From Agromyces luteolus (GTDB lineage: Bacteria > Actinomycetota > Actinomycetes > Actinomycetales > Microbacteriaceae): DNA of 64,000 nt. Positions within the stretch are counted from its first letter, which is position 1, and every line of letters begins with the position of its first letter. The stretch covers positions 496,001 to 560,000 of the forward strand of contig NZ_WODA01000025.1 in assembly GCF_009729855.1 (NCBI RefSeq). Direction: 5' to 3'. The notes beneath the pieces are model-generated. The model worked only from the letters and a program-made list of their open reading frames with translations, searched no databases and had not been told where the DNA came from. Positions 8,485 to 16,817 of this stretch are shown here, piece after piece. The position numbers were made by a program, and so were the translations under genes.

Positions 8485-9317
8485 CCCTTGACTGCCCCGG
8501 AGGTCAGGCCCGCGACGATCTGCTTGTTGAAGAAGATGTAGAGGATCAAGGGCGGAACCGTGATCAGGAGGATGTCCGTGAAGAGCAGGTTGTACGACGT
8601 GAAGTACTGACTCTGGAAGTTGTACAGGCTCAGCTGAACGGTGACGTTCTCGGCACCGGGAGCGAAGTACAGCGGAGCCGCGAAGTCATTGAACACGAAC
8701 ACCGATTGCACGACGATGACCGTGACGATGACGCTTCGCAGCAGCGGGAACGCGAACTGGAAGAACAGTCGAATCGGGCCGGCACCGTCGATGATGGCCG
8801 CCTCGTCGATCTCTCGCGGGACAGTCGCCGCGAATGCACGGAACAGCAGGATGCAGAACGACAGTCCGAACGCGATCTCGACCAGGATCAGGCCGGGCAT
8901 GGTGGCGAAGATCCCGAGCGTCTTCATCACGAAGATCGTGGGTACGACCGCCGGCGGGATGATGAGACCTGCCAGCACGAGCATGTTGATCAGCCCATTC
9001 CACCGACTCTGACGGCGCTGGAGGGTCCAGCCGACCATCGCAGCGAGAACCACCATGATGCTGACCGAGAACACCGTCAGGATGCTGCTGTTGATGAACG
9101 CGCGGACCACGGTGTAGTCGCGGATCTGCAGGACTTCGATGACGTTCTCGAGGAGGCGGAAGTCCCCGACGGGCCATCCGAACTCGAGCAGGTTCGCTTC
9201 TTCGCGGGTCTTCATCGCCGTCAGGAGGATGAAGATGAACGGCACCAGGAAGATGATGCCGGTGACGACGATCGCGATGATGCCGCCGACGAGGTTCCGG
9301 ATACGTTCGGTTCTCAC
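8481..9317 (-). CDS. Carbohydrate ABC transporter permease (MalG type)
   Basis: This is a 278-residue membrane permease of the CUT1 sugar ABC family with about six membrane segments. The EAA loop, where the ATPase docks, is visible as EIDEAAIIDGAGPIRLFFQFAFPLL. The GTG at 9317 overlaps the stop of the partner permease (GTGA), and this choice gives a normal MalG length and N-terminus. It forms the transmembrane pore with the next gene. No ATPase gene is present in the operon, as is common in Actinomycetota, where a shared MsiK-type ATPase encoded elsewhere energises many CUT1 importers. Confidence 0.9.
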   Translation of the reverse strand: MRTERIRNLVGGIIAIVVTGIIFLVPFIFILLTAMKTREEANLLEFGWPVGDFRLLENVIEVLQIRDYTVVRAFINSSILTVFSVSIMVVLAAMVGWTLQRRQSRWNGLINMLVLAGLIIPPAVVPTIFVMKTLGIFATMPGLILVEIAFGLSFCILLFRAFAATVPREIDEAAIIDGAGPIRLFFQFAFPLLRSVIVTVIVVQSVFVFNDFAAPLYFAPGAENVTVQLSLYNFQSQYFTSYNLLFTDILLITVPPLILYIFFNKQIVAGLTSGAVKG

Positions 9318-10267
9318 AGCTCTTTCGACTTCCGGTTCAAGAAGATGTAGATCGGCAGCACGATCGCCGTCACGAGAACGAACAGGATCACGTTCCCCGC
9401 CGTGGAGAGTCCGTAGTACCCCGCCGCGTACTGCTTGTAGATGACGGATGCGATGGTGTCGCTCGCGAACCCGGGGCCGCCGCTGGTCATCGTCCAGATC
9501 AGGTCGAAGGTCCGGAGGCCCCCGATGAGCGACAGGATCACCACGGTGATCGTCGCCGGGCGCACCAGCGGCAGCGTGATGTGCCAGAAGCTGTGCCATG
9601 CGTTGGACCCGTCGACCCGGGCAGCCTCGTAGTAGTCGCTCGGAATCGCGACGACTCCCGCAATGTAGATGAGCGCGGCGAGGCCCACGCCCTTCCAGAT
9701 GTCGACGATCGCGATCGAGTAGATCGCCATGTTCGGGTCGGTCAGCCAGTTCGGGCCGGTGATGCCGATCACCGCCAGCGCCTCGTTCACCAGACCGTCG
9801 AACGGATCGAAGAGGATCTTGAAGGTGACGCCGACGCCGATCGTCGAGACGAGGACGGGGAAGAAGACGACCGCGCGCAGATAGCCGCGGGCGAAGATCC
9901 CGGAGGTGAGGACGACTGCCAGGAGGAGCCCGAGGACGACTTTGGCGAAGGACGTGAGGGCACCGAAGATGAGGGTGTTGATGAAGCCCCTGAAGAGCCG
10001 TTCCTGCGTGAAGAAGGTGACGAAGTTGTCGAACCCGATGAACTCCGCAGACGACAGATTCCAGCGCGTGAAGGCGAAGTAGAAGGAGATGATCGTCGGG
10101 AACAGGAACAGGATCCCGTAGATGATTCCCGCCGGGGCATAGAACCAGCCCGGATACGCGAACGCGAAGGGATCGCGCTTGGCGCGGCGCTTCTTCTCCT
10201 TGCGCGAAGGCTGGCTGTCGGGATGTGGGTTGTCGGTCCGCTCACGCGGAGGCAGTGTCGTGGTCAA
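9314..10267 (-). CDS. Carbohydrate ABC transporter permease (MalF type)
   Basis: This permease of about 317 residues has a charged cytoplasmic N-terminus (RKEKKRRAKRD), about six membrane segments and the EAA loop YYEAARVDGSNAWHSFWHITLPLV. It pairs with the MalG-type permease at 8481-9317. The best start is TTG 10267, four bases behind GGAGGG; spacing is short and no ATG is available, so the first residues are uncertain. It is separated from the binding-protein gene by a strong hairpin, which may set the protein ratio. Confidence 0.88.
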   Translation of the reverse strand: MTTTLPPRERTDNPHPDSQPSRKEKKRRAKRDPFAFAYPGWFYAPAGIIYGILFLFPTIISFYFAFTRWNLSSAEFIGFDNFVTFFTQERLFRGFINTLIFGALTSFAKVVLGLLLAVVLTSGIFARGYLRAVVFFPVLVSTIGVGVTFKILFDPFDGLVNEALAVIGITGPNWLTDPNMAIYSIAIVDIWKGVGLAALIYIAGVVAIPSDYYEAARVDGSNAWHSFWHITLPLVRPATITVVILSLIGGLRTFDLIWTMTSGGPGFASDTIASVIYKQYAAGYYGLSTAGNVILFVLVTAIVLPIYIFLNRKSKEL

Positions 10268-10287
10268 GGGTCCCTCCAAGGTGCAGC

Positions 10288-10310
10288 GGGGCCGGCGGAA
10301 CGCCGGCCCC
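10288..10310 (-). terminator. Intercistronic hairpin after binding-protein gene
   Basis: A perfect 10-bp inverted repeat (GGGGCCGGCG, loop of 3, CGCCGGCCCC) lies between the binding-protein stop (10342) and the permease start. No T-run follows. Such hairpins commonly stabilise the upstream mRNA segment or partially terminate, raising binding protein over permease. Confidence 0.65.
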
Positions 10311-10341
10311 ACTACGAACTGCGATTCCTAGTACCGGCGGA

Positions 10342-11658
10342 TCACCAGCCGGGGAGGCCCAGCTGCTGCGCGAGGAGCACGTTGTCCGAATCGTACGCCG
10401 CGGCCGCCTGCTCGGCCGTCGAGATTCCCGAGCCCACCTCGACGGTGAAGTTGGCAAGGTTCGGACCCTTGACGACGGACAGGAACTCGAAGGCCGGCTC
10501 GGTCTTGCCGGATTCGAAGTACGGCAGCATGTCGGAGACGATCTGGGAGACGTCGCCGCTCATCTCGCAGCCGTTCACGACGTACGGTCCAGCGTTGCCG
10601 CGGGCCTCGCCGATCGCGGCGCAGCCCTCGGGGCTGGCGACGAACGCCATGAACTCCTTCACCTCGTCGGGGTGCTCCGTGTAGGCCGGCGAGTAGACCG
10701 AGGACGGCATCCAGGTGGTGAGGCCGAGGTCATCCGCGGAGTCACCGGGGACCGGGAAGAAGCCGATGTTCGAGTCGGGGAAGTCCTGCTTGAACGTGGC
10801 CTGCGTGAAGGTCAGCATCGGGTACATCGCGCCCTCACCCTGCGCGAGCTTCGCCAGCGCCTGGTCGAACAGCAGCGTGGAGTAGTCCTCGTTGAACGCT
10901 CCGGCATCTGCCAGGTCCTGCAGCTTCTGGAACGACGCCAGCCCTGCACCGTCGGCCCAGCTGGTCTCGTTCGCGGTGATCTCCTCAGCGAAGGCCGGGT
11001 CCTCGGCCAGAACGTTGTAGAAGTCGCCGAGCACCACGAGCTGCGACGTCCAGGTGTCGCCGTAGGACTGGATGACCGGCGTGATCCCCGCGTCGCTGAG
11101 CTCGGAGACGACATCGAGGAACTCGTCCCACGTCTGCGGAACCTCGACTCCGGCTTCCTCGAACACGTCGACGTTGTACAGGATGCCGCCTCCCATGGCG
11201 TTGCCCACCGGCGCGCCGTAGGTGCCGTTCTCGGTCGAGACCGTGGCCCGATAGGCGTCGTTGAGGTCATCCACCCAGGGCTCGTCAGCGATGTTCAGGA
11301 GCTGGTCGTCGGGCTGGAGCGCGTACATCAGCGCGCCGCTGTTGTACCAGAGCAGATCGGCCATGTCGCCGGAGGCGAGCCGGGTCTTGATGAGGTTGTC
11401 GCCCTCCACGCCCTCCGGTCCCGAGGCATCCACTTCGACGGTGATGCCGGATTCGTTCTGGTCGTTGAAGGCCGCAGCGAGCGCCTCAGCCGTGGCGATG
11501 TCGTCCGGAACGCCGGCTCCCATGTACCAGGTGAGCGTCACGGGCTCGCCGTCGCCGCTGTCCCCTCCGCCATCGGAACAACCGGTGAGCGCGAGCGCGC
11601 CGATGAGAACACTGGCTCCGACGACGGTGCGAAGCCGTCGGGTTCGTTGGTGCAGCAT
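10342..11658 (-). CDS. Carbohydrate ABC transporter substrate-binding lipoprotein
   Basis: This is a 438-residue extracytoplasmic solute-binding protein of the CUT1 (family 1) type. A lipoprotein signal ends in the lipobox LALTGC, cysteine near residue 27, followed by an acidic Gly/Ser linker. VTLTWYMGAGVPDDIATAEALAAAFN is the usual first lobe. The ATG at 11658 has a near-perfect AAGGAGGT ribosome site five bases upstream, consistent with high expression. It is the first gene of the minus-strand operon (importer, AKR, hydrolase, GH1, AKR, AKR, MFS) and probably binds a glycoside or oligosaccharide. The ligand cannot be read from sequence. Confidence 0.92.
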   Translation of the reverse strand: MLHQRTRRLRTVVGASVLIGALALTGCSDGGGDSGDGEPVTLTWYMGAGVPDDIATAEALAAAFNDQNESGITVEVDASGPEGVEGDNLIKTRLASGDMADLLWYNSGALMYALQPDDQLLNIADEPWVDDLNDAYRATVSTENGTYGAPVGNAMGGGILYNVDVFEEAGVEVPQTWDEFLDVVSELSDAGITPVIQSYGDTWTSQLVVLGDFYNVLAEDPAFAEEITANETSWADGAGLASFQKLQDLADAGAFNEDYSTLLFDQALAKLAQGEGAMYPMLTFTQATFKQDFPDSNIGFFPVPGDSADDLGLTTWMPSSVYSPAYTEHPDEVKEFMAFVASPEGCAAIGEARGNAGPYVVNGCEMSGDVSQIVSDMLPYFESGKTEPAFEFLSVVKGPNLANFTVEVGSGISTAEQAAAAYDSDNVLLAQQLGLPGW

Positions 11659-11713
11659 CAGTACCTCCTTGTAGCGACTGCTGTGATGCGTCAGGATGCC
11701 GATCCGAAACTAT

Positions 11714-11730
11714 TCACTGACCGGCTTTCA
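11714..11730 (-). promoter_or_regulatory. TGAAAGCC-type motif, copy 2
   Basis: On the minus strand this reads TGAAAGCCGGTCAGTGA, 56 bases upstream of the binding-protein start. It shares GGCTTTCA and 13 of 17 positions with the copy before the AKR gene at 5271. It could be a LacI-type half-palindrome (TGA...TCA). Confidence 0.3.
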
Positions 11731-11873
11731 GTTTGAAGCTAGACCCGCTGAGCCCGTCCTGTCAATGACTGGGATCGGGAATTCTCGTGATTGCAACCGG
11801 GCCGTGACCAAGCCCCGGATGTGCCGGTCGATGATTGGCATTAGCGTCTTGCCTTCGTGAGCATCGGGTCATA

Positions 11874-11889
11874 TCGTGAACGTTCACGA
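11874..11889. promoter_or_regulatory. Perfect 16-bp palindrome, probable LacI-family operator
   Basis: TCGTGAACGTTCACGA is a perfect palindrome with a central CG, the form typical of LacI-family operators. It lies 21 bases before the GH1 start at 11911 and in the divergent region shared with the importer operon. The LacI gene at 13285-14295 is the obvious candidate binder; this is inferred from position. Confidence 0.6.
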
Positions 11890-11910
11890 GCCTACGTCGA
11901 AGGAGGCGCT

Positions 11911-13275
11911 TTGCCTAGCCTTGATCTCCCCCCGCACTTCCGCTTCGGGGTCGCCACGAGCGCGTTCCAGATCGAAGGCGGCTGGAACGCCGATGGCAAG
12001 GGGCCCTCGATCTGGGACACTTTCGGGCACACCAGCGGCAAGGTGAAGGACGACGTCCCAGGTGATGTCGCGTGCGATTCGTATCATCGACATCGCGACG
12101 ACATCGCTCTGATGAACGCACTCGGCTTGGACACCTACCGCCTGTCGATGAGCTGGCCTCGGCTGCTCCCCGAGGGTACGGGTCGAGTCAACCCCGCCGG
12201 CGTGGCGTACTACGACCAAGTCATCGACGACCTCCTGAGCGCGGACATCCAGCCGAACGTGACGCTCTACCACTGGGACCTGCCCCAGGCCCTCGAGGAT
12301 CGCGGCGGCTGGCCGAATCGGGACGTGGCGGAGTGGTACGCCGAATACGCCGCGCTCGTCTTCGATCGCTTCGGGGACCGCGTCAACCGATGGGCGACCC
12401 TCAACGAGCCGATCGCGATCTGGGCAGGGTACGGCGAGGGCTTCTTCGCGCCCGGGCGACGAGACGCAGCCGACGGACGGCAGGCGATGCACAACGCCCT
12501 GCGCGCGCATGGGCGCGGAGTCCAGGCCTTCCGCGCGGCCGGTTCACCAGGCGAGATCGGCATCGTGCTCGACATCTGGAAGCGTCACCCCAAGACGGAC
12601 TCACCCGCCGACATCGCTCTCGCGAACGCGGGTGACGACGACGGATTCCGCTTCTTCTTCGACGCGCTGCTCGGCGGCGGGTACAGCGATCGCATCCGCG
12701 CCAGGCTCGAAGCCGACGGCACGATGCCGGAGATCGCCGACGGGGATCAGGCACTCATCTCGGAACCGTTCGACTACCTCGGCCTGAACGTCTACTCGCG
12801 TGTGGTCGTGGACTCCGAGAAGAACGACGGCACGAAGTGGGCGCAGAGCGACCCCTTCCCCGGCGGGAACTTCCTGGACAACGGACAGGAGTACTACCCG
12901 AGAGCGGTGTTCGACGCGCTCGAGTTGGTGCGCGACGACTACGGATGGAGCGGCCCGATCCACATTACGGAGAACGGCATGACCGACGGCCCTGCGTCCG
13001 CCGCCGACCCGCTCGACGACGACGAGCGCATCAGGTATGTCCGCGGATTCCTGGAATGGATCTCCGAAGGAATCCGCGCCGGCCACGATGTCCGCAGCTA
13101 CTACCTCTGGTCCCTCATGGACAACTACGAGTGGTCGGCAGGATTCAGTGCGAAGTTCGGTATCGCTGCGGTCGACCCCGCCACGCTGGATCGGATCCCG
13201 AAGAAGTCCGCGCTGTGGTATCGAGACCTCATCGCAGCTCACCGTGCGACGAGGACCTCTCAACTGGTGCGTTGA
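11911..13275 (+). CDS. Glycoside hydrolase family 1 (BglA-type beta-glucosidase)
   Basis: This is a classical-length GH1 enzyme of 454 residues with no signal peptide. FRFGVATSAFQIEGG is the N-terminal signature. Glu166 in TLNEP is the acid/base and Glu354 in ITENG the nucleophile; YYLWSLMDNYEWSAGF is near the end. The start is TTG 11911, four bases behind AAGGAGG (11900-11906). The open frame continues upstream to GTG 11857, but that part contains the palindromic operator and no GH1 sequence. It is divergent from the importer operon and convergent with the LacI gene nine bases downstream. It is clearly a different subfamily from the three short minus-strand GH1 proteins. Confidence 0.93.
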   Translation: MPSLDLPPHFRFGVATSAFQIEGGWNADGKGPSIWDTFGHTSGKVKDDVPGDVACDSYHRHRDDIALMNALGLDTYRLSMSWPRLLPEGTGRVNPAGVAYYDQVIDDLLSADIQPNVTLYHWDLPQALEDRGGWPNRDVAEWYAEYAALVFDRFGDRVNRWATLNEPIAIWAGYGEGFFAPGRRDAADGRQAMHNALRAHGRGVQAFRAAGSPGEIGIVLDIWKRHPKTDSPADIALANAGDDDGFRFFFDALLGGGYSDRIRARLEADGTMPEIADGDQALISEPFDYLGLNVYSRVVVDSEKNDGTKWAQSDPFPGGNFLDNGQEYYPRAVFDALELVRDDYGWSGPIHITENGMTDGPASAADPLDDDERIRYVRGFLEWISEGIRAGHDVRSYYLWSLMDNYEWSAGFSAKFGIAAVDPATLDRIPKKSALWYRDLIAAHRATRTSQLVR

Positions 13276-13284
13276 GCGGTTCGC

Positions 13285-14295
13285 TCAGCTCGAGCCGCGC
13301 ACGACCAGCTGAGGTCGGACCGGCCGATGGGCCGCCGGGCCGCCATCGGCGAGCGAGCCCTCGACGCTCGCGAGCAACGTGGAGAACGCCGTGCGTGCAA
13401 GTTCGCGGAAGTCGAAGCTCAGCGTGGTCAGCTCAGGCGTGACGACGAGGCCGACCGCCGAACCATCGACTCCGATGATCGAAACGTCCGCCGGTACGCT
13501 GCGTCCGACAGCCTGACATGCCTTCAACGCGCCGACCGCAATCGGGTCGTTGAAACAGACGAACGCGTCCAGGTCCGGCCACTGCACCAGGGCTTCTTCG
13601 GCTGCGAGCCTCCCTAGGTCGATGGATGGCTCGCTGGTCGCAGTGTGTCGCAGCACCAGCGGGTCGAGCCCCAGGCCCTCGACCGCATGGACGAAGCTCG
13701 TGGCCCGTTCAGACCGAGGCTGCGAACGCGACCAATCCAGCATGACGATTCGGCGTCGCGCTTTCGAGACGAGGTGACTCGCAGCATCCGCCATCGCGCT
13801 CTCGAAATCCAGGCGGACCCAGGCGCGACGGCGCAAGTCCGGCTTGGGGTCCAGAAGGACGATCGGAGTCGGACCCACCAATTCGTCGAGCTCCGTTTCC
13901 GGAACGTCCACGAGACCGAAGAGCGCGTCGACGTGGTCCAGCAAAGTTGCCACCGCCGAGCGGGCATCGTGAGACGTCTCGGCGATGAGCACCGTCCATC
14001 CGCGCTCGGTCGCCTCATCGAGCACCGCGGAAGCGAGCTCCGCCCAGAACCCGTTGGTCAGGTCGACGACGACGAGGCCCAGGGTCGGTGTCCCTCGCGA
14101 TACCAAACCCCTGCCGAAACGGCTCGGGCGGTACTGCAGCTCACGAGCAGCGTCCAGCACACGTTGCTTGGTGGCCGCGCTGATGCCCGGCATGTCGTTG
14201 ATGGCGCGGGTCACCGTCTGCCTGGAAACCCCGGCACGTTCGGCAACGTCGATGATGCTCGCGCGCCGACCCAGGAGAGAAGCGCCGGTCGACAT
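13285..14295 (-). CDS. LacI-family transcriptional regulator
   Basis: This 336-residue repressor has an N-terminal LacI helix-turn-helix and hinge (ASIIDVAERAGVSRQTVTRA, then NDMPGISAATKQRVLDAA and the hinge near LQYRPSRFGRGL, about residues 12-63). A periplasmic-binding-protein-like effector domain follows, ending LVVRGSS. It probably controls the importer operon and the adjacent GH1 gene through the palindrome at 11874-11889. The ATG at 14295 has no ribosome site but lies six bases after a TACACT -10 box, so it is probably translated from a leaderless mRNA. Confidence 0.92.
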   Translation of the reverse strand: MSTGASLLGRRASIIDVAERAGVSRQTVTRAINDMPGISAATKQRVLDAARELQYRPSRFGRGLVSRGTPTLGLVVVDLTNGFWAELASAVLDEATERGWTVLIAETSHDARSAVATLLDHVDALFGLVDVPETELDELVGPTPIVLLDPKPDLRRRAWVRLDFESAMADAASHLVSKARRRIVMLDWSRSQPRSERATSFVHAVEGLGLDPLVLRHTATSEPSIDLGRLAAEEALVQWPDLDAFVCFNDPIAVGALKACQAVGRSVPADVSIIGVDGSAVGLVVTPELTTLSFDFRELARTAFSTLLASVEGSLADGGPAAHRPVRPQLVVRGSS

Positions 14296-14301
14296 ACACG
14301 C

Positions 14302-14307
14302 AGTGTA
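14302..14307 (-). promoter_or_regulatory. -10 box for leaderless LacI mRNA
   Basis: On the minus strand TACACT is followed by six bases and then the ATG of the LacI gene. This places the transcription start at the A of the start codon. No clear -35 is seen. Confidence 0.55.
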
Positions 14308-14460
14308 ACGACGACCGGAAGTCCGGTCTCCATGTTGGACTCGGCCCTCGCCGCGCTCGGCGCCCGGAGAACGGATGGGCAGCGCCTTCACCCGTGAACT
14401 TCGAGCGGTGACTCGCTTTTGAGATACCATAGGACGATCATCACGAGTCGAGGAGCCGAT

Positions 14461-14868
14461 GTGACGAATACGATCGACACCGAAATGGCCACCAGCCTGC
14501 GCAATGAAGCGGCGGTGCTCTCTCTCTACGACGCCGAGCAGCGGCGCGATATCACGGCATGGGAGCCGTTGTGGAGCGAGTCTGGGCGGCACACCTTCCG
14601 CTTCGCGGCACCCGTCGAGCCCGTTGTCGGGCTCGAGGCCCTCGTCGAAGCCACGAAGGCAAAGTTCGCCGAGCGCCCGCCGTACGAAATTCACGTCCGC
14701 ACGGACAGGCTTGCCGATCCGACTCGGATCCTAGCTCGACTCGGGCTCGGCGAGGCTACTGCTAGCGGCAGAAGGGTCGAGATCTGGTGCCTCTTCCGGT
14801 TCGACGCAGACGGCCTGATCGTCGAGATCGAGGAGATCGGCGATACCGCGCCGGGTCCACTGGCCTGA
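14461..14868 (+). CDS. SnoaL/NTF2-like protein 1
   Basis: This is a 135-residue protein with the cone-shaped NTF2-like fold pattern seen in SnoaL-like cyclases, ketosteroid isomerases and dehydratases: an N-terminal helix (EAAVLSLYDAEQRRDITAWEPLW) followed by strands. It starts at GTG 14461 behind GAGGAG. It is clearly paralogous to the second SnoaL-like gene at 16818: shared signatures are a DAEQRRD/QAEVNRD helix, LADPTRILARL/LADESKVLARL and a C-terminal EIEEIGDTAP/ELEEIADTRP. A strong terminator follows, so it is a separate transcript from the importer. The catalytic role is unknown; members may also be simple binding proteins. Confidence 0.75.
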   Translation: MTNTIDTEMATSLRNEAAVLSLYDAEQRRDITAWEPLWSESGRHTFRFAAPVEPVVGLEALVEATKAKFAERPPYEIHVRTDRLADPTRILARLGLGEATASGRRVEIWCLFRFDADGLIVEIEEIGDTAPGPLA

Positions 14869-14897
14869 CCTTCAGGGCCTGCCGTCACTGGGAGGCT

Positions 14898-14932
14898 GAA
14901 GCGCCGCCGAGCTCGCTGCTCGGCGGCGCTTC
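14898..14932 (+). terminator. Rho-independent-like terminator
   Basis: A perfect 14-bp stem (GAAGCGCCGCCGAG, 7-base loop, CTCGGCGGCGCTTC) lies 29 bases after the SnoaL-like gene stop. It is followed by a short pyrimidine-rich stretch. Confidence 0.8.
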
Positions 14933-15104
14933 CTCGTTCACGTGGGGCCCATGGGTGTCGCTTTGCCTCATCGACCGGTGCCCTGACGTTCGCTCGGTGA
15001 CACCGCTGCGGCACGCCGGGCGGATCTCCGCATCGACGGAGCACGCGCCACCCGGGTCGGGCTCACCTCGACTCGGTCGCGACCATACTGCGGGGTCCTG
15101 CGCG

Positions 15105-15128
15105 AAAACCTAGCGACTACTGGGCTTT
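15105..15128. promoter_or_regulatory. 24-bp operator-like repeat, copy 1
   Basis: AAAACCTAGC, 4 bases, then ACTGGGCTTT. The left arm is identical to the perfect palindrome at 41075-41098 and 7 of 10 right-arm bases match. It lies 59 bases before the binding-protein start at 15188 and probably overlaps the promoter. The regulator is unknown. Confidence 0.55.
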
Positions 15129-15187
15129 CGTGGTAGCGTCAGAGTCGTCCCATCCGACAACGACGTTCGATGCGAAAGGCACCAACG

Positions 15188-16729
15188 ATGAAACTGACAC
15201 CTCCGCGGCTGACCACAGCAGTCGCTGCCGCGGCCGTCGCAGCAATTGCCCTGTCCGGGTGCGCCGACGACGCGAGCTCCTCGAGCAGCGACACGCTCAC
15301 ACTCGGCACGATCGTTCAGCTGCACACATTCCAGGCCTCAGAAGCGAACTTCAGCCAGGAGTCCGCCTACCTCTCCGCGGTATACGACACGCTTCTTCAG
15401 GTGGACGCGGACGGCGAACTGGCACCCGCCCTCGTCACCGAGTGGAGCTGGGACGATTCCAAGACGGTCGTCACCCTAGAACTCCGAACGGACGTCACCT
15501 TCTCCGACGGCAGCCCGTTCAACGCCGACGTCGCCGTCGCCAACCTGACGCGTTTCCGCGACGGCACGAGCACGAATGCGTCGCAACTCGCGGACATGGT
15601 CTCGGCCGAGGCCGACGGCGACAGCACGGTTGTCCTGACGCTCGAAGCGCCCAACCCGGCGTTCCTGACCTACCTGACCCAGAACGCGGGCCTCCAGGAG
15701 AGCGCCGAGGCCTTCGACAACCCGGACATTCAGACCGTACCTGTCGGGTCCGGGCCGTACCTCCTCGATACCGAGACCACCGTCGAGGGCAGCACGTACT
15801 ACTACGACAAGAATCCCGACTACTGGAACCCCGACCAGCAGCACTACGAGCACCTCGTGATCAAGCTCTTCAGCGATTCCACAGCCGTGCTCAACGCGAT
15901 CAAGGCGGGCGAAGTCGACGGTACGCCGCTGTTCACCACGGAGGACAACGTACCCGCCGAGGCCGCAGGATACACCTTGAGCGGGCAGCAGCCAGGCTGG
16001 AACGGCCTCACCCTCGCCGACCGCGACGGAACCATGAGTGAGCCTCTGGGCGACGTTCGCGTGCGACAGGCGATCAACTACGCCTTCGACCGGCAGGCCC
16101 TGCTCGACGCCGTCGCAGGCGGCCAAGGTGAGGTGACGGAGCAGATGTTCCCGCCATCGTCCGCCGCGTATGACGTGAGCCTCGACAGCTACTACGACTA
16201 CGACCCCGAGAAGGCGAAGGAACTGCTCGCCGATGCCGGCTACCCAGATGGGTTCACCCTGAGCATGCCGACCGCACGCGCCGCTCTCGGCGCCTCCCTC
16301 TACGATCTCGTCGCCGATCAGCTGGCTGACGTAGGAATCGCGGTCGAGGAGACCGAGGTCCCCATCGGTGACTTCTTCACCGCGCTGCTCACCCCGAAGT
16401 TCCCCGCGTACTACATGCAGCTGCAGAAGGATCCAGCTGACTGGCAGTTGGCGCAGTTCATCCTGACGCCCAACGCGACGTGGAATCCGTTCCACAGCAC
16501 CGACCCGACGGTGGCCGACTACCTGCAGAAGATCCAGCTCGGAAATCAGGATGAGGCGGACCAGGCAGCGGCCGATCTGAACCGATACCTCGTCGAGCAG
16601 GCATGGTTCGCGCCGTTCTATGCGCCCGGCTACCGCTACGCGAGCTCGCCCGACATCGAGATCATCACCATGGAGGGAGGCGGCGGCGCGATGCCCGCCC
16701 TGTGGAACATCCTTCCCGCGGGGGGCTGA
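15188..16729 (+). CDS. ABC transporter substrate-binding lipoprotein, family 5 (DppA/OppA-like)
   Basis: This is a 513-residue extracytoplasmic binding protein of the peptide/nickel/opine family. The lipobox LSGC places the lipid-modified cysteine near residue 24, followed by a Ser/Asp linker. Family landmarks include LVTEWSWDDSKTVVTLELRTDVTFSDGSPFNADV and VRQAINYAFDRQALLDAV. The ATG at 15188 is preceded by GAAAGG. It is the first gene of an operon with a SnoaL-like protein, permease, fused permease-ATPase and ATPase. Family 5 importers also carry oligosaccharides and plant signals, so the ligand need not be a peptide. Confidence 0.92.
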   Translation: MKLTPPRLTTAVAAAAVAAIALSGCADDASSSSSDTLTLGTIVQLHTFQASEANFSQESAYLSAVYDTLLQVDADGELAPALVTEWSWDDSKTVVTLELRTDVTFSDGSPFNADVAVANLTRFRDGTSTNASQLADMVSAEADGDSTVVLTLEAPNPAFLTYLTQNAGLQESAEAFDNPDIQTVPVGSGPYLLDTETTVEGSTYYYDKNPDYWNPDQQHYEHLVIKLFSDSTAVLNAIKAGEVDGTPLFTTEDNVPAEAAGYTLSGQQPGWNGLTLADRDGTMSEPLGDVRVRQAINYAFDRQALLDAVAGGQGEVTEQMFPPSSAAYDVSLDSYYDYDPEKAKELLADAGYPDGFTLSMPTARAALGASLYDLVADQLADVGIAVEETEVPIGDFFTALLTPKFPAYYMQLQKDPADWQLAQFILTPNATWNPFHSTDPTVADYLQKIQLGNQDEADQAAADLNRYLVEQAWFAPFYAPGYRYASSPDIEIITMEGGGGAMPALWNILPAGG

Positions 16730-16750
16730 TTCGGGTCGCGCAAACCAAGG

Positions 16751-16783
16751 GCGGGCGACTGGAATTCCGCGCCGGTCGCCCGC
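16751..16783 (+). terminator. Intercistronic hairpin after binding-protein gene
   Basis: A 12-bp stem (GCGGGCGACTGG, 9-base loop, CCGGTCGCCCGC, one G-T pair) lies between the binding-protein stop and the second SnoaL-like gene. It mirrors the hairpin at 10288-10310 after the other binding-protein gene and probably tunes expression within the operon. Confidence 0.6.
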
Positions 16784-16817
16784 CACCCCCTCCCCCAGTC
16801 AAAGCAAAGGAATAGTG

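Noticed and set aside
11857..11910. Earlier GTG start for the BglA-type GH1
   Set aside because: The stretch contains the palindromic operator and no GH1 sequence. TTG 11911 follows AAGGAGG.
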